NCBI RefSeq assembly: GCF_030264295.1
Contig: NZ_CP127173.1
Location: 2,239,501 to 2,303,500 of the forward strand
Direction of reading: 5' to 3'
Source: Amycolatopsis nalaikhensis
Lineage (GTDB): Bacteria > Actinomycetota > Actinomycetes > Mycobacteriales > Pseudonocardiaceae
Length of the DNA stretch: 64,000 nt
Under the pieces are notes generated by a model that saw nothing but the letters and a program-made list of their open reading frames with translations, had not been told where the DNA came from and made no database searches. Positions 20,081 through 29,196 of this stretch are shown here, piece by piece; positions within the stretch are counted from its first letter, which is position 1, and each line of letters starts with the position of its first letter. Position numbers and translations under genes: made by a program.

Positions 20081-20338
20081 AGGTCCGCAGGTTTCGGCAC
20101 GGCCATGCCAGTCGCACTCCCCACCCATTGAGTCGACCGAAAAGTGACGCCTCACCACTCATATGTACCGTTAGTGTCCAACAGACTCACCCGATTGGGG
20201 TAGTTTGCCAGGGGCGGCGACCGTGATCGAAGCCAGGATGCGTAGGGAGGCGCCTCCGGGCACGAATTTGAGGGTTTCTCAGATTTCCTGCGCCGTCTGG
20301 TCGCGCCAAAAATGCCTTGGCGACAGGGAGAGGCAGGC

Positions 20339-20983
20339 ATGAGAAACACGGTCCGAAGAGCGCTCGCTGTTATGGGCGCCTGTCTTCTACTGGGAATTTC
20401 CGGTACTGGGATCGCCCATGCGGGTTCGCAGCAGACCGTTGTCACCTACGAACTCAAACTCGACAAATCCAGCGTGGCTCAGCTTTCACAGATCAAGGCG
20501 GTCAACGCGAAAACCGGCCAGGTCGCCGCGCCGTTCACAACGCCGCCACTGGGTGGCTGCGACTTCAGTCAGGTCAGCGGAAACGTCAGCGCGTTGTACC
20601 AGGATCATGCTCTGGTCACTACGGAGGCGTCGTACAGCTCTTCCGTCATTTGCACGACCACTGCCCCTGGTCAAAACATGGACTACCTGTCCGACATCGC
20701 GAAACTCTTCGTCGACAGTGAAGAGCGAGCCGAAGGCAACTTGGCCCAGTGTGACTACCCGGCAGTCGATCCCTGCACCGCGATCGGATCGGTCGGTTAC
20801 TACCCGTGCGCTGGAGATCTCAACTGCTCCGGCGCCTACCAGATTTACCATTACGTGGACTTGCCGCTCCCCGAGGGCTGGTATTGGCCGACGCCGGTGT
20901 CGGGCAACTGCGTGATCCTGGATCCGCGGGAGATCCAGTGCTACGCCTACTCGGAGAGGGCCGTGGTTCCACCTCTCAACTAG
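20339..20983 (+). CDS. Secreted cysteine-containing protein, unknown function
   Basis: 214 residues. ATG follows AGGGAGAGG. Signal peptide MRNTVRRALAVMGACLLLGI, cleavage after AHA. The mature protein has about ten cysteines (GGCDFSQV, SSVICTT, AQCDYPAVDPCTAI, YPCAGDLNCSG, GNCVILD, IQCYAY), consistent with a disulfide-bonded extracellular domain. No family recognised. The base composition of this gene is lower in GC than its neighbours, suggesting independent acquisition. Confidence 0.7.
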   Translation: MRNTVRRALAVMGACLLLGISGTGIAHAGSQQTVVTYELKLDKSSVAQLSQIKAVNAKTGQVAAPFTTPPLGGCDFSQVSGNVSALYQDHALVTTEASYSSSVICTTTAPGQNMDYLSDIAKLFVDSEERAEGNLAQCDYPAVDPCTAIGSVGYYPCAGDLNCSGAYQIYHYVDLPLPEGWYWPTPVSGNCVILDPREIQCYAYSERAVVPPLN

Positions 20984-21053
20984 CGGTAATCAAGCATGAC
21001 GAGGCGGAGTCGGCCGGTGCCGCAGAGTGGACCGGCTCCGTCTCGACATTTCG

Positions 21054-21659
21054 CTATTTGTCACGTCGGTCACGTCGAGGTGCTGCGATAGTGGAACTGA
21101 TCCGAGCCAGGCTTTCCCTCCCAATAGTCGCCGAGGAATCATTGCCAGTTCCTGGCGATGAACTGAGGATTTCGATCGAGATTGCCTCTGCCGACTCGGC
21201 ACGTTCGTACTCGGCCCGCTGTCCACGGTGATCGGCAATATTGCGCCGAATCCTCAACAATTCCACCTCTGATAGGCCCGCTTGAGTGAGCAACCGTCGC
21301 GTCGGTCCCCCGTCATCAGCGATGGCTGCGCGAAGGAGGTCGGCCGTCGTCGCGCACCCGTAGCCATCAGCGGCACTGATCCGGACGGCTTCCTCAAGCA
21401 AACTCAGTAAGTCCGACGACATCGGACGATGTCCTGCCGATTTCGCAACTGTCACGGGAGTTACTGTTCGGATAGCGTCGCGCACGACGTCGCTGTTGAT
21501 GCCCGCCCCAGCCAGCTCAGAGCCAGCAGCGCTGTGACTGTCCATCGCCAAACCGATCAGGAGGTGGGCAGGGCTGATGCGCTCGGCCGACATGTCGGTC
21601 GCCTGCTTTGCTGCCTCGGCCAGCGCGCGGTGCGCAGCCGCCGAAAGTTTCTCCAACAT
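21054..21659 (-). CDS. Clp N-terminal domain protein
   Basis: 201 residues starting at MLEKLSAAAHRALAEAAKQA, with GGGGAG eight bases upstream. The two Clp_N repeats are visible: ISPAHLLIGLAMD and TTADLLRAAIADDGG, as in the ClpC/ClpB N-domain. No AAA+ ATPase follows, so this is a stand-alone adaptor-like N-domain protein with a 45-residue Arg/Ser-rich tail. It may bind Clp substrates or peptides; partner unknown. Confidence 0.78.
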   Translation of the reverse strand: MLEKLSAAAHRALAEAAKQATDMSAERISPAHLLIGLAMDSHSAAGSELAGAGINSDVVRDAIRTVTPVTVAKSAGHRPMSSDLLSLLEEAVRISAADGYGCATTADLLRAAIADDGGPTRRLLTQAGLSEVELLRIRRNIADHRGQRAEYERAESAEAISIEILSSSPGTGNDSSATIGRESLARISSTIAAPRRDRRDK

Positions 21660-21739
21660 CGGCATCTCCCCGCTTGCATGGACGGCTTCATAACAGGAAA
21701 CCCTTCCCTGCCCTCTCAGCCTATCGTCTGCCACCGCAC

Positions 21740-22080
21740 CTCAGGTGTGTCCAGTTGCCGCAGCGCCATCATCGTCTCCCGATTCGGGGCCGGTTGCCTC
21801 AAAGCCGTTGGCCTCGGCGGCCCGCTTGAGCACACTGTGCCGGGCTTCCATGCCGATCCCGGCCGGGTGCTGGATCGCGACCGCGGCGGCCCCCGGCCTG
21901 TAGCGGGCGCGGTGATCACTTCGGCCGGCACCGCGTTCCCGCGGTCACGCGGTAGCCTGCGCGCTGGCGATCTCGGCGACCCGCTGCGCGGCCGCACGCA
22001 CGGCCTCGGCGACTTCCGCGGAGTTCAGCTCCCGCACGCCGCACGCCTCCTCCAGGGGACGCCACCGGAACCCAGCCCGG
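21740..22080 (-). other. Degenerate coding sequence
   Basis: On the minus strand two blocks look like real protein but are out of frame: RPLEEACGVRELNSAEVAE, AVRAAAQRVAEIASAQATA ending at a TGA at 21945, then IGMEARHSVLKRAAEANGF, EATGPESGDDDGAA ending near 21745. No start with a ribosome site is found. Probably the remains of one small gene. Family not recognised. Confidence 0.3.
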
Positions 22081-22160
22081 ACAGACAACGGGAGCAAGCG
22101 ACCTGCGGCTCGCCCTAAGCTGGCACCGGTCAGGTAACCCGTGGGTGGAGGGGTGAGGGC

Positions 22161-24104
22161 GTGCCGTACGCCGTGTGGCTGGAGATGACCGCACCGGAAC
22201 CGATCACCGACGCGGCCGCCGCGGCGCAACTGCCGGGGCTGGTCGCCGACCTGCTGGGAGCGGGCTGGGAGGTACCCGCTGTCCCGTGGCTCGAGGACGA
22301 AGACGACCCTGCCGTTGCCGACGATGACGAACCCGGTGGTGCCGGCCTTCTCGATATGCGGGTGGTGGGCTATCGCGACGGCGCCGTGATCGGTCTCGCC
22401 GTCGACACCGACGTACTCGAGGTCGCCACGACCATCGGCGCCAGCCTCGGCCGCCACCTCGCCGACGCAGCACCCGCCCTCCTGGGCTGGACAACCGAAT
22501 CCCTCCGCGCCGTCAAACTGACCGCACCGGACGCCGACGGTGACTGGCTACCGTCACTGCGCGACGACAGCCCGAGGTTCCCGGTCGCGGAACACCTACG
22601 CCACGACCTGCTCGAGATGGCCGCCCAGTTCCTGATCGCCGGCGCCATACGCGACCTGCACGACCCCACCGGCGAAAGCCGCCACACCCCCGAAGCAGTC
22701 GATGCCGCCGACCTCGTCGCCGGTGCCGTCACACAACACCCGTGGGGCCGTGAAGTCGGGGGTAGGCTCGGCACGCTGCTGATCGCCGTCGGCCGCCACG
22801 AGGCCACGTCCGGCGCCCGGCGGCCGTTGACCGGTCACGGTGGCGGGGATTCCGCCTTGGCGCAGCAGCTGCTGGAGGCGGTGCGCGCGGAGATCGACCA
22901 TCCGGCCCTCGACTACGGCGACGACCGGATGCGCGGCCACGTCCTCGTCGAAGGCTTCATGGAACACCACGACCTGCAATGGAACCGCCGCACCGGCGAC
23001 CTCGACGACGAGGCCGACGAACGGCGCAGCCGCGAGCAGCTGCGGGCACTGCTGTGGGCGGGACTGCGGGTCCTGGCGACCCTGACCCACGACCTCACCG
23101 ACCAGGCCCCCTCGCCGTGGCTCTGGCTCGCCGACCTGGAATGCGACGACCTCAGCCCCGCCGTCGGCGTCCTCGCCGAACTCGACGACGAACGCCTCAC
23201 CGTCGCCGCCGAAGACGATGACGAGGAGCTCGCCGCCGCAGCCGACGCGCACGTGCTCGTCCGCGCCGCGCTGCTGCATCCCGACCTGCTCGACGACGCG
23301 ACCTCCGACGAAGTCGAGTCGGCCTTGTCCGACACCGAGGTCACTTCCGGGCCGCTGCATCACGTCGCCCACGACGCCCTGATCATCTTGGGCGCCGACG
23401 CCATCGCGACGGCATCCGGCACAACGAAGCAGAACAAGGCCGCGGACCTCCTGCTGCCCCCGCTGCGGGCCATCGAAGCACTCCGCGTGGACGATGACGA
23501 TGTTGACGGTGACCCGTACAACGATCTCCACCACGCTCTCGAACAACTACTGCCCAGATCGGGCGGCACCAGCCGCCGGCTCCGGCTGGCCCGTGAGCTC
23601 CTGCTATTGATCACGGCGGCCGCGGCGGCCACCCCCGACACACCGGCCCGGGTCGCCCGCGAACTGTTCCTCGACCCCGCCACCACAGCCTGCGTCCTGC
23701 TATCCACCGACGACGACAACCGGGCCATACGGCGCCTGCGCACCTACATCCTCACCGCCGCAGCCGCCCTCGACCCCACCATCGCCGGAAGCTTCGCCGC
23801 CGACCTACCCGCCCTGCGCAGCACCGACCCCCGCGACGAACCCGCCCTCCGCAACGAAATCACCACCTGGTGGAACCGCACCCTCCAGGTCCTGCGGCGC
23901 CAGCCCGAACTCCTCGGCCAACAGCCACATTGCCCAGATCCAGGAGGAGCGTTACTCAAATCCGCGACAACAGACGGCGACGTCCCGTCCGGAACCCTCG
24001 ACGACCTGCCTACAGCCCACGCCGCCGTGGCCGTCGCCCAAGCCATCTCGGCAATCAGCCTCGCACTCGAAGCTCCCGAGCTTCCCGTTGAAATCTTCCG
24101 GTGA
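22161..24104 (+). CDS. Large acidic protein of unknown function
   Basis: 647 residues from GTG after GGAGGGG. It is very acidic (runs such as EDEDDPAVADDDE and AAEDDDEELAAAADA), helical and without membrane segments. It starts VPYAVWLEMTAPEPITDAAA, and this 5' end is duplicated at 16541-16625. Long Ala/Leu/Asp helical stretches recall HEAT-type scaffolds. The upstream CTAAGCTGGCACCGGTC block, conserved in the duplicate, may carry its promoter. I do not recognise a catalytic motif. Confidence 0.65.
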   Translation: MPYAVWLEMTAPEPITDAAAAAQLPGLVADLLGAGWEVPAVPWLEDEDDPAVADDDEPGGAGLLDMRVVGYRDGAVIGLAVDTDVLEVATTIGASLGRHLADAAPALLGWTTESLRAVKLTAPDADGDWLPSLRDDSPRFPVAEHLRHDLLEMAAQFLIAGAIRDLHDPTGESRHTPEAVDAADLVAGAVTQHPWGREVGGRLGTLLIAVGRHEATSGARRPLTGHGGGDSALAQQLLEAVRAEIDHPALDYGDDRMRGHVLVEGFMEHHDLQWNRRTGDLDDEADERRSREQLRALLWAGLRVLATLTHDLTDQAPSPWLWLADLECDDLSPAVGVLAELDDERLTVAAEDDDEELAAAADAHVLVRAALLHPDLLDDATSDEVESALSDTEVTSGPLHHVAHDALIILGADAIATASGTTKQNKAADLLLPPLRAIEALRVDDDDVDGDPYNDLHHALEQLLPRSGGTSRRLRLARELLLLITAAAAATPDTPARVARELFLDPATTACVLLSTDDDNRAIRRLRTYILTAAAALDPTIAGSFAADLPALRSTDPRDEPALRNEITTWWNRTLQVLRRQPELLGQQPHCPDPGGALLKSATTDGDVPSGTLDDLPTAHAAVAVAQAISAISLALEAPELPVEIFR

Positions 24105-24274
24105 CCCTGCCAGGCCATCAACCCGACCGGGCGCGGAAGACGGCCATCTGCTGGTACTGGCGGTAGTTGGGGCGGCACTGCTCCTGCGCCGTCGGCAGCC
24201 ACGCTCAAGCGCGGTTCGCAGGATTCGGCGGTCACGGCCCCTCAGAGTCGGCCCGTCCCTCGACCCGGCGGAAA

Positions 24275-24450
24275 CTACGCCGGCACCGGATCAAGCACAC
24301 GATCCCCGAACGGCGTGACCAGATCGCCGCGCGCACGGCCAAGGGCTCGGCCAGCCACTGGCCTTCGACACGGGGATCTACCAGTAGCGCAACACAATGG
24401 AGCGGGGGTTCAACCGGATGAAGCAGCGACGTGGGGTGTCTCCGACCATG
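24275..24450 (+). pseudogene. IS5-family (IS402-type) transposase remnant
   Basis: Two frames together read the C-terminal signature of IS402-group transposases: HRIKHTIPERRDQIAARTAK, then, after a shift, PLAFDTGIYQ-stop-RNTMERGFNRMKQRRG. Both a frameshift and an in-frame TAG are present, and the N-terminal part is missing. A dead fragment left in the island between 24105 and 24569, a stretch with no other gene. Confidence 0.7.
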
Positions 24451-24569
24451 ACACGCAGGTGCGACGAAACGGGGTACGAGGAAATGTCGATGTCTGCTGT
24501 CACACTCGGCTCCATGAACAACAGGTTCGCTCCGGAGACTCGTGACAGCCGGTCGCCAGTGGCCAGCTC

Positions 24570-25136
24570 ATGACCGGCGATGGGCAGAGCGCGGCGGAGA
24601 TCGCCGCCAGCCGCGGAGAGGGAACGGCCACGGAATTCGTCTGCGCCTGGGTGGACGTCGTCCTCAATCACCGTGACTGGGCACTGGCGATGGGAGCGTC
24701 GACACCGGAGCTGAGGCTGGCCACTGCCCAGCACTTCATCGTCCAGGCGCAACACCTCAAGGCACTCGATATCCCCGATACGATCCGGGATGAGCTCGCA
24801 GCCGAGCTCGCAGCGATCGACACCAGCCACGCGCTCTGGAACGCCTACGCCACGGCCAGCCTCGACAGCTTCGACGACGTCCGCGGAAAGCATCTGGCGC
24901 ACAGCACGCGGCCGCGGCCCATCGACATCGAGCACGAAGGTGTACTGCTGATCGAGTACGACACCAGCTCGGTCACGCCGATGACCGTGGACGGCCAAGA
25001 GCTGAAGCAGGTGCGCACAGAAGAGCCGCCCGAGCTGCAGTGGCCGCTGGTCGCCCGCCGCGTCTCGGGCCTCTGGTTGCTGGCCAGCTTCCGGGGGGAA
25101 CTTCCCCGGCCCGGCTGGCCGCCGTTTCTCGGCTGA
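24570..25136 (+). CDS. Hypothetical protein
   Basis: 188 residues, soluble, acidic. The N-terminal half is helical (TEFVCAWVDVVLNHRDWALAM; AQHFIVQAQHLKALDIPDTI) and the C-terminal half is beta-rich (GVLLIEYDTSSVTPMTV; WPLVARRVSGLWLLASFRGE). The layout recalls SnoaL/NTF2-like folds, but I see no decisive motif. No good ribosome site precedes the ATG. Confidence 0.5.
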   Translation: MTGDGQSAAEIAASRGEGTATEFVCAWVDVVLNHRDWALAMGASTPELRLATAQHFIVQAQHLKALDIPDTIRDELAAELAAIDTSHALWNAYATASLDSFDDVRGKHLAHSTRPRPIDIEHEGVLLIEYDTSSVTPMTVDGQELKQVRTEEPPELQWPLVARRVSGLWLLASFRGELPRPGWPPFLG

Positions 25137-25192
25137 CCTGTGGTACCGCTGGGTTCACGCCGAGGCGTGTCGGGCGCGCGGAGGCCACCTGG

Positions 25193-26119
25193 TCAGCGCC
25201 AGATCCGCTCATTCGGGCGCCATGAGCCGGGCGGAGGCGTCAGTTGCATCAGAGGGGTGAGAAAGGCATCGGCGAACGCCTCCACCCCGCCCAGGGTCCG
25301 CATTTCTTGAGGCAGATCCAGGGCCTTCTGCGCGGCTTCCCGGTAGAGGCCCGCCCAGGCCCGGTTCGGCACTCGAAAGGTGCCGGGCAGGTCCACGACC
25401 ATGTGCCTAGCACGGCGGCGTTCGACTTCGTCAGCCAGGATGCGGTGCATCCGCGCGCCCTCGATATCGGTCTTCAGCGCAATGAGCACCAGATCGACGA
25501 GGTCTTTTGCCCGAGTGGAGGAAGTTCGGCGGACTTGATGTAGCTCGTACATCGCGCAGATCTTCTCCGCGACGTGGTCTTCCACCGGAAATACCCGGGT
25601 TTGCGGCCACGGCCCGCAGTCGGTCGGGAAGGCCGGCTCGAGCGCGGTGGTGGTGACGGTGCCGCGGGGGTGGTGACCGGCCACGACGATGTCGACGTTG
25701 ACCTCGTAGCCCAGTGGCGCCTCCTCGAACATCGTCATGAAGGTGACCTTGCGGGTCGGGCGCTCGACGTGGGTTTGGTCGAAGGTTCTGCGGTGGGCGA
25801 ACCAGATTTCGTCGTCCAGCCGCAGCGCGGCCGCGGCGATCAGCTCGTCGACCGCAGTGTCGGTGGTGTCCTGGTTGCCGAGCAGGTCGATGTCCGTGGA
25901 GTAGCGAGCGCTCGGCCAGCGTACGAGCAGCGCCTGACCGCCCTTGAGCATCCAGGTGCCGTGATCGGCGTGGAAGACGCGGGCGATCAGCCGCCGGTAG
26001 AAGTGCAGCTGCAGCAGCTCACCGTGACTACGGTTCGTCTTCTTCGCCGCGTTCCGCGCCTTGCCCTTCTGGGAGTCCAAGTAGCTTCTCGGGGTGCGCG
26101 GACGCTGCGGGGCTGGCAT
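25193..26119 (-). CDS. AbiEii-type nucleotidyltransferase toxin
   Basis: 308 residues from the ATG of MPAPQRPRTP. The four motifs of type IV AbiEii/MenT toxins are visible: LKGGQALLVRW and YSTDIDLLG (nucleotidyltransferase GG...DxD), EDHVAEKICAMYEL, and TRAKDLVDLVLI. Such toxins transfer nucleotides to tRNA or other targets and stop growth, giving phage abortive infection. The gene lies directly downstream of its antitoxin and its start overlaps the antitoxin end by 92 bases, more than is usual. Confidence 0.87.
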   Translation of the reverse strand: MPAPQRPRTPRSYLDSQKGKARNAAKKTNRSHGELLQLHFYRRLIARVFHADHGTWMLKGGQALLVRWPSARYSTDIDLLGNQDTTDTAVDELIAAAALRLDDEIWFAHRRTFDQTHVERPTRKVTFMTMFEEAPLGYEVNVDIVVAGHHPRGTVTTTALEPAFPTDCGPWPQTRVFPVEDHVAEKICAMYELHQVRRTSSTRAKDLVDLVLIALKTDIEGARMHRILADEVERRRARHMVVDLPGTFRVPNRAWAGLYREAAQKALDLPQEMRTLGGVEAFADAFLTPLMQLTPPPGSWRPNERIWR

Positions 26120-27185
26120 GTGCCTCATCGTCGCCTATCGTGCTCGCCTCGTTCGCACTGGCACCGATCTGCTTGCGGCGGTCACCGGCGTCGCGGTCCT
26201 TCAGCATCTGGGCGACGGCAGGCAGCAGGTCCGGCGGCAATCCGTTCACCAGAGTCGCGATCGGCGTGCCCGTGTCGCTCAGCAGCCGCGCGATGGGCCC
26301 GATTTTGTCGCTGACGGCTGACATGATGGATGTCACCTGGGCAAGCATGGCCAGCAGATCCGGGGATAGGCCGGAGACGATGGTGTTCGGCGGCACGATC
26401 CCGGCATCCGCGACGAGCTTCGCGACCCGCGCAGTCGAGGACATCGCGATCTCGGGATGTGCGGCCAGCAAGGCGCTCAACGCCGCGCCCGGGTCGGCGG
26501 AGGCCGGTGCGGGCCGGCGAGCGAGTTCGGCGGTGCTCGTGCCGATCTCGGCGAGCAGGTGCTCCAGCAGCGCCGCGCCGTCTCCCGGCCGGCGGACCCC
26601 GTAGCGCAGCGCGTAGGAGCCGATGCGCTCGGCGAGAACGTCGAGACCGACCTGGTTGACCAGGACAGCCTGACGGATGATCGTGGCGATGTGACTGCCG
26701 TCGATGTGCTGGTCAAGCAGGTCACAGACCGTGCGTAGCGGTGTGGTGACCGGCAGTCCGTCGATCACCATGACGTCGTCGTCAGCGAGTTCGGCGCGCT
26801 TGAACCACAAGTCCGGGTCGCGGCTCGTGCGCCGCCGGGGCGTGGTGAAGCAGATCCGGTCGTCGACCAGCTCTCCCAGCCCGTGGAGCCCAGCCGCGGA
26901 CTGGTGGGACAGCACGCCACCGTTGGGGTCCAGCGGTGGCCGGGCCCAGGCTTGTACCGCCGGGTTCAGCGCCAGCCACGCTGCTTGTGCCTCCCTCGCT
27001 GGGGTGACGGTGGCACTCGTGGCCGCGTACACGCCGTGCCGGACCCGGTCGAGGTACCCGGCAGTCTCAAGACGGTGCAGCGTGGAGGCGTCCACGCCGA
27101 GGCTCTTTGCCTGGCGGGACGTCACCATGCCCCACTGGTCCGCGGTGTAGGCGCCGAGCAGCTCGAACGCTGGCCCCATCTCCAT
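26028..27185 (-). CDS. AbiEi-type antitoxin/transcriptional repressor
   Basis: 385 residues starting MEMGPAFELLGAYTADQWGM. The N-terminal winged-helix domain (VTSRQAKSLGVDASTLHRLE, TAGYLDRVRHGVYA) and the AbiEi C-terminal domain (GVLSHQSAAGLHGL; GLPVTTPLRTVCDLL) are clear. A further 190-residue extension (LAEIGTSTAELARRPAPA ... RGEEDEP) is unusual in length. The ATG lies seven bases downstream of TATACT, so the mRNA is probably leaderless. AbiEi proteins repress their own promoter through inverted repeats, and one is present just upstream. Confidence 0.85.
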   Translation of the reverse strand: MEMGPAFELLGAYTADQWGMVTSRQAKSLGVDASTLHRLETAGYLDRVRHGVYAATSATVTPAREAQAAWLALNPAVQAWARPPLDPNGGVLSHQSAAGLHGLGELVDDRICFTTPRRRTSRDPDLWFKRAELADDDVMVIDGLPVTTPLRTVCDLLDQHIDGSHIATIIRQAVLVNQVGLDVLAERIGSYALRYGVRRPGDGAALLEHLLAEIGTSTAELARRPAPASADPGAALSALLAAHPEIAMSSTARVAKLVADAGIVPPNTIVSGLSPDLLAMLAQVTSIMSAVSDKIGPIARLLSDTGTPIATLVNGLPPDLLPAVAQMLKDRDAGDRRKQIGASANEASTIGDDEAHASPAASAHPEKLLGLPEGQGAERGEEDEP

Positions 27186-27190
27186 ACAGC

Positions 27191-27268
27191 AAAGTATACG
27201 CCATCTCGCAGCGTTTATCGCGCCTTGAGCGCCAACAACGACGGACACTTGTGCGACAAACGCTGCGA
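27191..27268 (-). promoter_or_regulatory. AbiE promoter and AbiEi operator (11-bp inverted repeat)
   Basis: A perfect inverted repeat TCGCAGCGTTT (27206-27216) / AAACGCTGCGA (27258-27268) flanks 41 bases directly upstream of the antitoxin. On the coding strand a -10 hexamer TATACT lies at 27198-27193, seven bases before ATG. The proximal arm sits just upstream of the -10, so a bound AbiEi would block RNA polymerase. Confidence 0.72.
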
Positions 27269-27289
27269 TCAAGCCCGGCTTGGCAGGCA

Positions 27290-28060
27290 TGAGAGTGCGT
27301 ACCGCAATCACCTGGCGCCAGAATAACGCTCTCGCGCGGCGGGCAGGTCACTCTCGTTGGAGAGCGGTCCGGAGGTCGCGAGACGCTTCGCCGCAGCGCT
27401 GGCGCCCGTAGGACGGGATAACAGCGCCCGCGTGCAGGAAGGGCTCCCCCGCCCGAAGTCGCTTCGACCTTGCCGGCACCCGGCACCCGCCGGCAAGGGA
27501 GGGCCGGACGTACGCCATGACCACGGCCCCGGCAGTGCCCCTCCCCGGCACGCATCGGCCGACGCCCCTCAGCGGCCATCGAGGACGTCAGCTGTCGTCG
27601 CCACGGTCGGCCAACGCCCGGGTCAGCACGTCACATGCCGCACTGATCCTGGCTGCCACCTGCTGGGCATCTGCACCGTCAACGAAACCCACAACCGGCC
27701 GTCCGGCGCCGCCGTGATAGTCATCACAACGCGGCCGGCTACCGGCGCAGCATGCCTCTCACGTCCCTCGCCCGGTCCGAGTATCGAGTCGGTCGCCATT
27801 TCTTCCCAATCACCCCGCCCGCGCACCCACAGGCTTCTTCCCGACGCGCGGTCACCCAGCCGGGCCAATCCCTGCGTTCGCACCCCGAAGCTGGGCCAAT
27901 TCCCCTGGCACGAGGATGGCCGAGCCGGATCCTATTGATCTTTCGAAAGGGCGCACGTGGATTCGCGACCGCGCCGAGCACCGCACTCAAGCTTCCCCGC
28001 TGCCTGTTACTGATCGTCACCGGCTGTGCCGCCTCCGCTTATGCAGGTCGCCTTGTCGGT
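27290..28060. other. Region without a supported gene
   Basis: Open frames exist on both strands but have the skewed Pro/Arg/Ser composition of antisense or random GC-rich DNA. A short minus-strand block (RVVMTITAAPDGRLWVSLTV) looks protein-like near 27640-27730, but no complete gene can be built. I see no repeat or RNA structure that I trust. Confidence 0.4.
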
Positions 28061-28069
28061 TCCGGCTGA

Positions 28070-28267
28070 ATACTGACCCCCTGGTTCCGCCGTTGTTGGG
28101 TACCCGTAGTCGCCGCCGGACAGTACCCGCAGCCCGCGCTTGCGCAGCTCCGGGTACGGCCGTTCCATCGCTTCCAGCGACTTGGCCGACCCCATCTTCC
28201 CGGCCATCGCGGCGTCGATGCCGAACTCCGCGCCCGCGTGGACGTTCGCCCCCTGCGAGACCACCAG
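28070..28267 (-). pseudogene. Amidohydrolase-family fragment
   Basis: A 65-residue block reads LVVSQGANVHAGAEFGID, then AAMAGKMGSAKSLEAMERPY and RKRGLRVLSGGDYGYPTTAE. The last segment contains the GGDYG motif and preceding Arg-Val-Leu strand found near the end of metal-dependent amidohydrolases. The flanks do not continue the domain. Likely a remnant at the right side of the island. Confidence 0.5.
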
Positions 28268-28488
28268 GCTGCCCGGTCTTCCCGGATTATGGTGGGAGCC
28301 GGGCAGGCTCCTCGCGCGCGCTGGACACATCCTTCGTGATCGTGGCCCTGTTACACGTTCACGCAGTCCGACCGGGCCCCCGCGGCCACCGGTCGTCCGC
28401 AGGCCGAACCGCGTCAGTGATCCCGGCCGCGCCGAAGAGACGACCTGCCCGGTGATCAGGTCTCGGTACCGGCTGCGTCGAGCCGGGG

Positions 28489-28857
28489 TCAGCCCACGAG
28501 TGCGTGAACGGTGGTGGAGCCGAGCAAGGTGGCGCCGAGGCCGGCGACGACGCTGGTGATCACGTTCATGGCGGCGTAGAAGTAGGTTTTCTGCTCGACC
28601 AGCCGGAGGGTTTCGTAGCTGAAGGTGCTGTATGTGGTGAGGGCGCCGCAGAACCCGGTACCGATCAGCGCGAGCAGCGGTGCGGGCACGGCGAGGCCCG
28701 CGCCGGCGAGGCCGCCGAGGACGAGGCAGCCGGCGAGGTTGACGCTGAAGGTGCCCCAGGGGAAGAGGCTGTCGTGGCGGTTCTGGACGGTCCGGTCGGT
28801 GAGGTAGCGCAGCGGGGCGCCGATCATGGCGCCGACGAACACGAGGGCGAGCGTCAT
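28489..28857 (-). CDS. crcB: Fluoride channel FluC/CrcB
   Basis: 122 residues, four membrane helices. Signature residues are present: [11 protein letters not shown], the Asn of [13 protein letters not shown], and [16 protein letters not shown] with the Phe-box and central sodium-site threonines. Exports fluoride passively as a dual-topology dimer. Two CrcB genes flank a DUF190 gene in one operon, so a heterodimer of this protein with the product at 29197 is likely. Four-base overlap with the DUF190 gene. Confidence 0.94.
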   Translation of the reverse strand: MTLALVFVGAMIGAPLRYLTDRTVQNRHDSLFPWGTFSVNLAGCLVLGGLAGAGLAVPAPLLALIGTGFCGALTTYSTFSYETLRLVEQKTYFYAAMNVITSVVAGLGATLLGSTTVHALVG

Positions 28858-29195
28858 GACTGGGTTTTTCCTTCGTAGCGGAGTACTTCGACCTCGTCGA
28901 TCAGGACGGTGCCTTCGCCGACGAGCTCTTCGAGCTCGGGCAGGAACGCTCGGACGCGGTCTTCGGCGTCGATGATGATCACCACGATGGGCAGGCCTTC
29001 GGTGAGGCTGAGGATCCGGGTGGTGTGGATCGCCGAGGAACTGCCGTAGCCTTCGCAGCCGCGCAGCACGGTGGCGCCAGCGAGTCCGGCTTCGCGGGCG
29101 CGTTCGACGATCTCGTGGTGCAGCGGCTTGTGGTGCCAGGTGTCGTCCTCGCCGAGGAAGATCGACAGGCGCAGAGCGTGTCCGGTCAGCTGCAT
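28854..29195 (-). CDS. DUF190 protein
   Basis: 113 residues starting [20 protein letters not shown]; the upstream ATG of the longer frame lacks a ribosome site, while GGAGAAGGTGG precedes this one. DUF190 proteins have a PII-like ferredoxin fold ([40 protein letters not shown]). They frequently accompany CrcB and may sense or modulate fluoride export. It lies between the two channel genes with one base and four-base junctions. Confidence 0.9.
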   Translation of the reverse strand: MQLTGHALRLSIFLGEDDTWHHKPLHHEIVERAREAGLAGATVLRGCEGYGSSSAIHTTRILSLTEGLPIVVIIIDAEDRVRAFLPELEELVGEGTVLIDEVEVLRYEGKTQS

Positions 29196-29196
29196 G

